This document shows, piece after piece, positions 44,930-54,575 of a stretch of 64,000 nucleotides of DNA (within the stretch, counting starts at the first letter, position 1; each line of letters opens with the position of its first letter). Made by a program: the position numbers and the translations under genes. The notes under the pieces are model-generated. The model searched no databases. It worked only from the letters and a program-made list of their open reading frames with translations, and was not told the origin of the DNA. This DNA is from Hygrophila difformis (taxonomy: Eukaryota; Streptophyta; Magnoliopsida; Lamiales; Acanthaceae), in contig JAOANR010000014.1 in the NCBI GenBank assembly GCA_030278955.1, positions 27,220,068-27,284,067 of the forward strand, read 5' to 3'.

Positions 44930-47198
44930 ATGGCGTCATCTTCATCTGCCAAGGTTGAGAAACCATGGTAAATCTTTTCTTCACCTCTGATTCTCGAGTA
45001 CTGAGCACCCTCTGTCCTGCGATTTTGGGTGTTTAACCCTCAAAATTCTTGTAAATCTGTAAATATACTACGTTTTGCTTGTCTTGAACCCCCAAGGTTC
45101 GTTTTTTTAAGCATTCGGAGTTTTGTAAAATTTCTGTCTCTCTCTGTGAACTTTGTGGGCTTCGGCCGAGGATGGTATGAGGGTTGGAGATGGTCTGAAA
45201 TTGTTGTGGGTGGTCGGAATTTGTGTTGTGAGGGGTTGTTAGTGGCCGAATCACTGTGGACTCTTAATTTTTGGATGTTGAAACAGCTAGGTTTAGGAAA
45301 GGGGGAGAGCCATCACTATTAGGATTTTGTAGTGTTTAGGGTTCTTGAGACTTTTTCCGATTTTTATGCCTATTCAGTGTTTTGCTACTGTCCTTGTTTT
45401 AGAACTGGTTCTTGACTTTGCTAAAACCCCTAAAGATCTCTTAAAATTTTTGAAACCTGAACTAGGAAGCTGATGAACATTAGGATGCTTGAGTGTATCA
45501 CTGTGTTGTTGGTTCTCCAAGTTCAACAGTCAGTAAGCACATTTTAACCCCTGTCTGAATTTTGTGTGTCTAAACTGTCTGGGAAGCATGAGTTGTTCAA
45601 GGAAAATGAAAGAAGTTGTTGTTCTTCTTAGTTTGTTTTCAATGGATTGTATGCATGCCTTCTTGATGATGTAAGAAGCATTAAATCTAATAACTCATTT
45701 GGTTGTCTGTCTTGGTGTGTTGGAAACTGAGAAAGTGAATGTTTGTATGTTTTGGGCAAACTGTGCAAACAGCCAAAATTACAGCAAACACTTTGCAGTT
45801 AAGGCATTATAGAAAAGACAAAATAGTAGGTAGGATTTTGTTTGATGAGCTGGCCAACTTGTTTTTGTTCCCAATGGAACATAAAACTAGTGTACTAAAA
45901 TAGCAGTCTTTTTCATCATGTGTACTGCTATTACTTTGAAAAAATCCCAAAAATGGGACCACTAAAATCTCACCTCTTTATTAAATAAAACAAGTCAACT
46001 TTTATAAAAAAAAATTATTTAAAATTGCTTTTGTTTATTTTAAAAGTCTTGGACTGATCAAACCACTCCAAACAGTCTAAGATCAAGCATAACCGAGCCA
46101 CCGCGTCTCCATTCGCACATTCCTCGATTCGCGTCCCAATCCATTCCAACTCATTCCATTGCACTTTCAATAATCACCTCGGGATTGCTTAAAAATTGGA
46201 AAATCAAAATTTTTGGGCCCAATGGCCCATTAAAAAGATTTTTGGTCCAATGACCATTTTTATTTTATTTGGACTCAATAGTCCACTCAAAAATATTTTA
46301 GGGGCCCAATGACCCCTTTCTCTTGTAAATACTTCATGATTTTAATAAACTCTAAAAAATTTGTAAAAAGAAAAATTTACCTTTGCTTTATATTAAAATT
46401 TAAGTTGAGGGTTTAATAACTTCACATCTAGAGCAAAGCTCTAAATGTGAGGATGTTGGTTTTCAACTTGAATGATTCTTGTAAAAATTATAAAAACTGG
46501 ATTTAATACTTCCTATCTTTTCAGGGGCAACATTTTCCTGGACCTGAATCAGGTACAAGAAAGGGACCAAGCTGCTGGACTTACCACTGGAGCTTTTAGA
46601 AGAAGTCCTCTCCCGAATAGGAGAGGATGACATAAGGAAAGTGTTTACCGTTCAGAGAACGTGCAGAAAGCTTAGGGCCGGGGGGAATCTCTCCATCGTC
46701 TATAAACGACGCGAGCTGGAGACCACCGTTGTGAATGTGTTTCAACAGGGACTTAAAAGGCAAAAGGAAGAACTCCTACAAAGATGTATGGAAGCAGAGG
46801 ATCACAACCTCCAGCTCCAACCGGCGTTGCAAGCATTCGCTGTGCTTAAGGACGAGGAGAAAGCCTGCGAGCTGCTGAAATCAGGAATCGAAGATAACCA
46901 CAGAGCATTGATTTTCGTAAGGGGACTAATGTTGTTAAGCAAACAGGACGAGGGTCTAGTTCTTCAGGGGGTGAACATGATAGAAGAAATGGTAACAGAC
47001 AGGTCAGTCCTGATATTCACCGCCACCAACACCATTTCATGGCTAATGCAGAGCACGGACACCCCTGATTTATTCAGAGACCAGGAACCAAGGGTTTACC
47101 GTCCAATGATCCGAGCAGACCTAGAAGAACTAGACACCTACTGCTTACCCTGTGACTTAACAAAATTCGTCCACATGTACAGAATCTTCTTCCATTGA
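44930..47198 (+). CDS. Retrotransposon-borne F-box protein gene (two exons)
   Basis: Exon 1 is 44930-44967 (starts MASSSSAKVEK), ending at a donor ATG|GTAAAT. The best exon 2 is 46553-47198, after an acceptor AATCAG|GTAC. The phases fit: 38 + 646 bases give 227 codons plus stop with no interruption. The upstream acceptor at 46524 would put a TGA in frame. Near residues 20-50 is an F-box (LPLELLEEVLSRIG, then TVQRTCRKLR). F-boxes bind SKP1 in SCF ubiquitin ligases. The C-terminal part (ELLQRCMEAEDHN, EKACELLKSGIEDNHRALIF, RGLMLLSKQDEG) resembles the Sel1-like tail of At1g67623/At2g35280-type plant F-box proteins, which recognises unknown targets. It occupies the env-like position and is intact, unlike gag. 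The exon model is inferred. Confidence 0.72.
46423..46552 (+). promoter_or_regulatory. Third hairpin and GAGGATGTTG box, before the F-box 3' exon
   Basis: An 11-bp stem with one mismatch (CACATCTAGAG / CTCTAAATGTG, 46423-46449) is followed by GTGAGGATGTTGG. A pyrimidine-rich TATCTTTTCAG acceptor (46524) and a second acceptor (AATCAG, 46552) come next. It lies within the proposed intron of the F-box gene, immediately upstream of its 3' splice site. It matches the cassettes at 38070 and 44083. Confidence 0.6.
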
Positions 47199-48878
47199 TG
47201 ATGCTGCTGAAGGAAGATCGAGGCTTTAATGTTTTATTTCTCTTTTTAAGCTTAATTGTAAATATCATATAAGAAAATTTCTATCATCTGTACAAGCTCT
47301 ATCCTACTGCATGGAAATCTCTTGTAATTGATGTATTATTGCTTTCAAAAAGGAATTTTGCAGTCCAAACAATTTAGTTCGAAAAGATGTCTGACAGTCC
47401 GAGATGAATAAGTGACTGTCAGGCCAAAAATATGTTGTTGACATACTTTGCATGTTAACAGCGCATCTTTTACTGTTTTAAACTAAATAACCAGCAGAAA
47501 GTATGCATAAACCAGCTCTAAATTCACATGTTGAATTTAGGCTTGTGATTAAATTTTCAAACTTTTAAATTAGGATAATCTAATTGAAAACATGCATGAA
47601 ATGAATTCCTAAGGTTTTGAGCTATAAAAATTTATTGATGCGATCATCTTGTTGGGTAATAAATCTGCATATTGAAAATTTCGATTGAATAAATTGTTAG
47701 GATTAAGCTTTGATAAAAATTTGTGAATATTATATGACATGAATCAATCCAACCTTGTGAGATTTGAGCCATGAGTCACTTTTACTCATTTAATTTCTTT
47801 GATGTGGGAATCAATTTGATTAAAGGAAACTAGAACTTTCAATTGAGACCGATTCAAGACCATGCCATATTCCCAAAATCGAGCATATAATCGAGGCACT
47901 TAGAAAAACCAAATTTTTGGCCTTCATTTGAAATCCAAAACCAAAAATATTTTCCCTTTAGGATTGACCCATTTGAGCCTTTAACCCTAATTTTTCTTGA
48001 AACCCACTATATTTTCCTAGCCTTATAAAAAGACCAAAAATATTCAACCCAAGTGGACAAGGATAAATTCTATCAAAGGCATTCAATTTGTGATCATCAA
48101 CAATTTATAAATCGGTATTCAATAAACCGTTTCAAAAAAAAAAAAAGAGAAGAAAAGAGAAGAGAGAAAAAGAGAAAAAGAGAAATGTTGAGTTCATTTC
48201 AACAAAAATAATATTAAAATGACAAAGCAATTAGACATAGTCTAAATGTCATGCAACAGAAAAAGAAAAGTAAAAGAAAGAAATAATTGATGATCATAAA
48301 CTCTAAATAAAAAATGCCAAGTTATAATAGAATAATCTCTTACCACTTCTTAGCTCAATAATCTCCCTTCCCTACCAAATGCTACAACCGTGTGCCCCAT
48401 TATAACCCTTGAATAAGACCTCATGATCTCGATTTGAGAAAAATGAGTCGGTGGCGAGTTGGTCTAATTGCAAGCATATGGAATAATTTGATTAAATTTG
48501 ATTTTGAGCGTTCATGATCAAACCCATTCGAGGATGAGTGAATTTTCCAAGCCTACTATACGTGAGGCTCTCTTTTCATTAAATATGTTCATGTCATACC
48601 TTAATTCTAATTTTTAATCCTTGCATTCTTCAAACTTGATATTCATGAAGGGTTAACAATAATGTTTGATTTGTAGGCTCGATTTAGTGAGCAAGTATCA
48701 TTTCATTTAACACTGCAATCAAGGGAATTTAATATTTCTAGTTTTTGATTGTCTTATCCCAATCCAAAAAGAATGTAATTTATGAAGCCACGGAAATGAA
48801 TTAAATATGCAGAGTCCGTGTTCCTAGGAACATTGACTCTGACTGCTCGGGGACGATCACTATTAAATGTGAGGATGT
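47199..48878 (+). other. E5 3' noncoding region and polypurine tract
   Basis: No gene. A purine-only tract (poly-A then gagaagaaaagagaagagag) lies at 48135-48186, comparable to the one in E6. The terminal polypurine tract TGTGAGGATGT at 48868-48878 abuts the 3' LTR and is the same sequence as the box of the three internal cassettes. The rest is AT-rich and untranslatable. Confidence 0.75.
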
Positions 48879-51800
48879 TGATAATGGCCAGAAATGTCCA
48901 TTATTTCAATCCATTTCCATGTCTGAAACGGGCATTTGGTCGCATTCCGGTCTTATATTAAATAAGAAAGCAGTTCAATTGGACTGATTTATGCATAGTT
49001 GTAAAAATATTGAGCTGGTACGAAAAATGCATAAATATGTAATTTTATTACACATTTATGTTAGAAAAATCCAAAAAAAAAAACATGAGAAAAAGAAAAG
49101 AAAAGAAAAAGGAAATAAAAAGATGGGAAAAGAAATAGAAACCCACAAAAATTCAAATTTTTCAGGAAATTACGATGCTAGACTCAACTACGACGCTAAG
49201 CATGTATAGCGTCGTAGCTAAGTATAGCGTCATAAGCAGAGATCAAGGCAGAATTTGAAGGAAGATGGGTACGACGCTGAACAAGCATAACGTCGTAGCC
49301 AAGTGTAGCGACATAATGGAGTATAACGTCGTAGGCTGTCCACTTAGAGACAAAGAGTGTTTTCGAAGTGGAGGACTATGACGCCAAGCGACTATAGCGT
49401 CGTAGCAAGTGGATAGCGTCGTAATCAGCATAGCCTCGTAAGGAGGCCAGAATTCAAATTTCAAGGCCTGGGGGCCATGGGCCTAGGTTTTACAACCTAT
49501 ATAAGGACAGGTTGACTCCAATGATGAGTCACTTCATACATTCTCAAACTTGGAGACAACTCAGTGTTCTTGAGAGGTGTGTATAGGTAGTTTAGTTAGT
49601 TAGGTTTATTTTTTTTTGTATTATTTACTTTTTATGCACTGTTCTTAGTTCTTTATTCACTGTTTATGTAGATTAGTGTTAGTTTAATGCTTCTAGACCT
49701 TAGTTAGCCACTATTTTCCGTTTCTACAGTTTTGTTAAACACTTTATTAAGGTTTGAAATACCCAAGTAATGGGTATTATCAAACCATTTCTTATAAAAT
49801 GGAAAGTTAATCACAAAAAGAGTCCCAAATCATGAAATGGAAATGATTCCATGGATTTCTTACTTTGTTTTTAGTTTAATGACCATTTGGTCATTTTATT
49901 TTATGTTTACCTGTGGGTTTACTGTTTTGTTCTCCATTTTTGGGTTCCCATGCATGTTCTTGTGGTAGTAAACCCTCATTTGGGTTTGTGGTTCATTTGT
50001 GCTGATTTTAGCTTATTTGTCTTTCATATTATGCATTTTGGTCTACTGTTCTTACCATTTTTGTTCTTGCATTATTTTGAACCATGAATCTAAAAATAGG
50101 GTTTGCAATCGCAAAGATTGCATTACCCGCACAACACTTCTGTTCTGGGCTAGCTACGACGCTAACCGCCCTACGACGCTAACCAAGGTTAGCGCTAGCT
50201 GCCCTAGACTTAAGCAAAATTTGTCCTACGGCGCTATCCTAGGATAACGTCGTAACTTTTGTCAAGAGTCGTAGGACCCCAAAACACTTCCGTTTTCACA
50301 AAAACCCACATACGACGCTACACCCACGACGTTATCCTAGGATAGCGTCGTAATTTAGTGTATAGCGTCGTACCCCCTAATTTCATCAACACTTCTAAAA
50401 ATTCCCCCCTCGACGCTATCCTAGGATAGCATCGTAATTTAATGTATAGCGTCGTAGCATCCTCACTCTTTCAAAAATCATCTTTTCTTACTATGACGCT
50501 AGAACCCTACGACGCAAACCATATTTGACGTCGGAGGACATGCTTAGCGTCGTAGTCCCCCAATTCTGAACATCCATGTACGATGTCAACACTACGACGT
50601 AAAACATTGTCTGAATTCGCAGACAGTAGAGGCCCAACTGGTAGCGACAATACCATCATAGGGTCTCTGCTGTCTAAATTCATTCCTTCCGAGTAATTGG
50701 GAAATTGGATAGCAGATGTTTGCGGTCCATCCAATTATTCTGCCACCATTTTTAGCCTCACGGCTTCCTCATATCCGTGTCTCACATTCTGTCTAGACCC
50801 ACCCTTATATTTTGGGTCAATTAATTTTACACTTCCATATATCTGTATGCATGCTAATATTATGTATTCATTGTGGTCTATAATATTTTGGAATCTTTCT
50901 CTTGGACATTAGAAGTCTAGATTTAAAGAGATATTGCATATTAAAGTTCCAATAAAAAATTCATTTATAAAATCCGGATCTAAGTAAGGGATAAATTCCT
51001 CAGTTATGACTAGTTCATATTCGATCGAGGGTTAAATTTTGGGAAATTAGAAGCAGAGTCAGCGATTAGGTCTCATCTTGACTGAAAGGGTCTGTGTTCT
51101 TATTGAGAGTCCAGTACCTGTTTAGGGAGTGGTTTTCAAATCTTTGATTTTCCAAAATTGCTATGTGTTGGAAATTTATTCTTAACTGTCACACCGAGAT
51201 GGGATCCACTTGGATTCAAATACAGTGTGACAGATAATTCTAGAGGAACAGTACGTAGGCCTTGGTTATTTTCTAAGATAGGGTTGAGTTCCTTTCAACT
51301 GCTATCCTCCTCTGCCAAAGCCTAGTTTTTTAGTCTTGAGTGAGAGCATCTGGAGCGAACTAATCTATTAGTTCGTTTCATTAGTTTGTATCTCATAATC
51401 ACCCGAGAGAACGTGAACACTGCGAGTGGTTCACCGAGATCCGGTAATTCTTGATCCACAACCGGTCATCCTGACAGGGGGCTTTCTTTTACTACCAGTA
51501 CGAAGCTTTTGAAACTTCCGAGTGATAGGATTTTAAATGCTTTCTTTACCGCTTTCTTTTAAATGCTTTTATAGAGGTCACTCGGAAACATCGCCAGATC
51601 TTCTAACTGCTACTAGGGCTGAGAGTTAAGGGATAGTTCAGGCTTATTTTTAAACTTTGGGTGTGACATAGGGGAATGATAGCAGTACTTGGCACTTCAA
51701 CTAATGATTTGTCAGGTGTTGCTTGTCCACCACAGATGAAATAACATACCCTGGCCGGGGCAGTTATGAATCTGTGGTATCTTAGAATTTGTGATCTTAA

Positions 51801-52468
51801 GAACATCTTAACTCATACTGTAAGTACCTGTCTGTTAAAGGGAACATAGTGCTGAGAGCATGAGAATTAGCTATCTGATAGGATTATCCCAAACAAAGAT
51901 CTGTGTATTAAAAATGGAAGTTTAATTATGCTTTATCTAAATCTTGTCCAATTTTTATTCTTCTCTCCCTGTCCCTTCTTTCATCAATTTGAATCAGCTT
52001 CATAGCTAGTATAACTTAGATTTACAGTTTTCTTAGAATAATTTTTACAGCTTCCATAGGATAATTTTAGTTGCTTTCTAGACCTAGATTTAATTGCTCT
52101 GTTATCTGCTTTGTAGAATAATTTTATCTGCTTTTATAGTGTAGTTTAAATTATGTCAAGTAGATGTTAGCATGAATCCGCTATGAATCGAGTAACCGAG
52201 GTGAAAATTTTATAAAATGGCATGGGACCTGCTTCCATCGCACATCCTAAAGTGAACGATCCGGTCTTACTAAAAATTACTGCAATTTTTGACACCATGC
52301 GCTTTCGGGCCACAGTTTCCTACATGAGTATATAAAAACGTGACAACCTATAAACATATCCCTAATCCCAACTCCATCTTCATAATTGGTTTCATTAAAT
52401 AAAATTAAACCGGGATTATATTATTTTTCAGAAAATACTCATATAGTGGGAAATTGTCAAAAGTTACA
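48879..52468 (+). repeat. 3' LTR of E5, with internal deletion
   Basis: 3.6 kb, otherwise very similar to the 5' LTR (TATA at about 49496-49505). About 740 bp present in the 5' LTR (35372-36108) is missing, leaving tctgaattcgcagac at 50611-50625. Palindromic units continue at 49170-49440 and 50155-50600. It is followed by the TSD CATAG. Confidence 0.93.
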
Positions 52469-52663
52469 CATAGGTCCTGGGATCATAAATCCCCATCATT
52501 CCCTCGGGCATTGGTATATACCTATAACACGATTTCTTAGGGAGGTTGGAGAATTGTACATTATTTCAGTACCTGGTTGTACAAAAATCATGGGTTAGTA
52601 TCACATATATGCATTGTCTCCCATCCTCACACTTAAGTTTAAACCAAAGGTTTAACTTAAGTG
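52469..52663 (-). pseudogene. ORF-B 5' part with hairpin and splice-acceptor cassette
   Basis: The reading frame of ORF-B continues here in minus sense (MMGIYDPRTY, joining the frame at 33651 across the CATAG duplication). The coding part starts behind an acceptor-like ACAACCAG|GTACTG (52572/52573). Upstream in sense is GTGAGGATG (52622-52630) and a 15-bp stem with one bulge (52630-52663, cacttaagttt... against ...aacttaagtg). This is the same order as the E5 cassettes, and the exon begins GTACTG exactly as E5's gag exon does. The true start codon is uncertain. Confidence 0.55.
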
Positions 52664-53149
52664 TTAAGTATAAAGCAAACATATACATCAACCTAGAATG
52701 TGGGATTTAAGAACTCAGTGACCAACATGTTGAATATTTAAAATTCTAAGTTCTAAATCTTTTAGATAATGTAGAACAACCGTTTTTAGAACCTAAAAAT
52801 TATTATAACACTTTTTTATAAAAACCCTCTTTTTATTTAAATTTTCAGATTTAAAAATATATATAACCTAAAATAATGAAATTTTCATTATGAATGGTTT
52901 AAATTAATATTTAAACTCATTTTAATTTATTTAAATGAAAAGTTCCACAATTTTTAGTTAAATATATTATATAAAAGAGTTTTTATAAAAATATGCTCCA
53001 ATTGACTCACATTATGAAGAACATGATATTTTTAACATGACATGAAATTTATATTTTAATTGACTTAAAATGACATGTTTAGCTATGTTCATACCCATTA
53101 AAATGATTAAAAATGCCATTTTAACTATTTTTATGAAAATTTTCAGATT
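52664..53149. other. AT-rich stretch between E6 and a Tekay-like LTR
   Basis: No gene or repeat is recognised. It is probably the E6 leader upstream of the hairpin, truncated at the LTR boundary near 53150. The boundary itself shows no duplication. Confidence 0.35.
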
Positions 53150-53900
53150 TTTAAATGAGGTGGTAATCTGCTTTCCCTCGACCTAATACTCTTTCACCCG
53201 TCCAAAATCCATTTTCCATAGTCGGGGATCGAATTATGGCAAGAAATCGCCGAAATCGCGTAATCTGCCGCATTCTGGGCAACCACGCGGGGTTGGCGCA
53301 GTGGTAGGGTAAACCCCGCGCGGATAGCGCGCGGCCTCCGCATGGACCTCGGTCCGGGCGGGTCGTGCGATCCGTCGAGCCTTTCCTCTTCTCTTTCGGA
53401 CTTCTATCCATCTATGTTCTCGGATTCCGATTTTTCCCGGGTCATTATCGGATTACGATTTCCATCCTAAATTTATTCCGACTTAAATTGGTTTCGTGTT
53501 CGAAATCTTAAGTCCGTCGGTTTTGGATTCGTCGGCTTCTAAATCGTCGTCTTTTGGCTTCCGTGCATTTCCGATTTTACGGGTTCTCGGAACGAAACCT
53601 CTTTACTCATCGGATTAAATTCTATATTATATCCTAAAAATTACGGGTATTACAGTCTACCCTCCTTAAGAATCAACATCGTCCTCGAAGTTGCGCTTTA
53701 TCCTATTGCGAGTTCGGGAATTGTTTGATTAAGCGATTGTATTATTGTGTGTTGTTGTTTGTTATTATTTGACTGAACCCAGAATTGAAATTTCCAAGTT
53801 GCCTACGTACCCCGTGAAAGGATCAAGTCATTACGTAGTTCAAAATAATTTGAATTTGTTTATTTATTGATTTGGGATACATAATATTCGGGTTGTTACA
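53150..53900 (-). repeat. 3' LTR (5' part) of the gag-only Tekay-like element
   Basis: In sense it starts TGTAACAACC at 53900 and shares TTTGAACTACGT, ACTTGATCC and GGTACGTAGGCA with the LTR at 60163-62917, then a GCGCG-rich segment (53275-53345). The distal two-thirds are missing. At 53652 there is a second LTR-start-like TGTAATACCCG preceded by CTTAAGGAGGGTAGAC, a known Tekay-type polypurine tract and LTR edge. That suggests a chimeric or nested LTR. Confidence 0.68.
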
Positions 53901-53941
53901 TCCTCACCCCCTTAAGATTACAGTTATGTCCACATAACTGC

Positions 53942-54570
53942 CTACGCATTATTCTCAAGGATGTTCGGGTTTTGACCTTGTCCCTTGTCAGCCTCTCCTT
54001 GCTCAAGGTTCACCAGATCTATTCTTCTTTCGATCGCCTCCTCTGGCGTTCGACATCCCCTAGCCTTGTGACCAAACTTGCCGCACATATAGCAGGCTCC
54101 AGGCTTCGGGCATTGGCGCACCAGATGTGCATCGTGGGCAGCATGGTATGAATGCTTCACGTTTGTCATCTCTTCCATTCTCGAGACCTTTATTTTCTTT
54201 CCTTCGAGATCCATTGTCTTTCCGATCCTTCTTCTCAAGTCCTTGCGAGTCCTTGCTTGACTGACCATTTTCCTTACGCTTCAATTGCTGGATTCGAGCA
54301 ATTACTACAGCGCGATCATAAACCGTCTGCAGGTTCCTGAATTGTCCTACTGCAAGTATCTCCTGGATACTAAGGTTCAGACCCATCTCGAATTTCTGAG
54401 CCTTGTCAGAGTCGGTTGGTACTAGCCTCGTAGCAAATCGTACTAGCTCCTTGAATTTGGTGTAGTACTCTTGCACTGTTTGCGCACCTTGCTTTAGGTT
54501 GATGAATTCCTCGTACTTCGCAGTCTTGGTGCTCAGTGGGTAGAATCTTTCTCTCAAGGCTTCCATAAGT
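53942..54570 (-). pseudogene. Gag C-terminal part with zinc knuckle (Tekay-like)
   Basis: The frame starts in E8 LTR sequence artificially; genuine gag begins with EGLMEALRERFYPLS at about 54570. Order: RERFYPL, INLKQGAQTVQEYYTKFKEL, RFATRLVPTDSDKAQKFEMG, Lys-rich linker, then in another frame the knuckle CYMCGKFGHKARGC (about 54100-54060). It ends RIDLVNLEQGEADKGQ... at 53942. The frameshift near 54200 separates the two halves. The match to chromoviral gag is clear. Confidence 0.85.
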
Positions 54571-54575
54571 CCTTC

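Larger units (their letters stand above)
33652..52468 (+). mobile_element. E5: Athila-like element carrying an F-box gene, TSD CATAG
   Basis: 18.8 kb with LTRs 33652-37949 and 48879-52468, both starting TGATAATGGCC. The tRNA-Asp-type PBS is at 37950 and the polypurine tract (TGTGAGGATGT) at 48868-48878. The 5-bp duplication CATAG is at 33647-33651 and 52469-52473. Order: PBS, splice cassette, gag-PR, RT-RNase H, IN, splice cassette, motif array and TATA, F-box gene with an intron, 3' noncoding region. Gag and parts of pol have nonsense codons; the RT-RNase H block and the F-box frame are open. The PBS and the Pol motifs place it in the Athila lineage. It interrupts ORF-B of E6. Confidence 0.95.
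24441..53149 (-). mobile_element. E6: large non-autonomous Athila-related element
   Basis: Reconstructed from pieces in minus-strand order: hairpin and splice-acceptor cassette (52567-52663), accessory ORF-B (52572-52469, then 33651-32317), GGCGCC array (31880-31600), accessory ORF-A (31323-29849), long 3' noncoding region with a purine tract, polypurine tract (28393-28405), 3' LTR (28392-24441). ORF-B is split by E5, whose CATAG duplication proves that the two halves were contiguous. No gag or pol is seen. The 5' LTR is lost where the element meets a Tekay-like LTR near 53150. An Athila relationship is inferred from the GAGGATGTTGAT tract and the layout shared with E5. Confidence 0.6.

Noticed and set aside
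44930..47198. F-box gene as an ordinary host gene interrupted or flanked by transposons
   Set aside because: It lies between pol and the polypurine tract of an element bounded by matching LTRs and a TSD, in element orientation, so it moves with E5. Independent residence would need an insertion scar, which is not seen.
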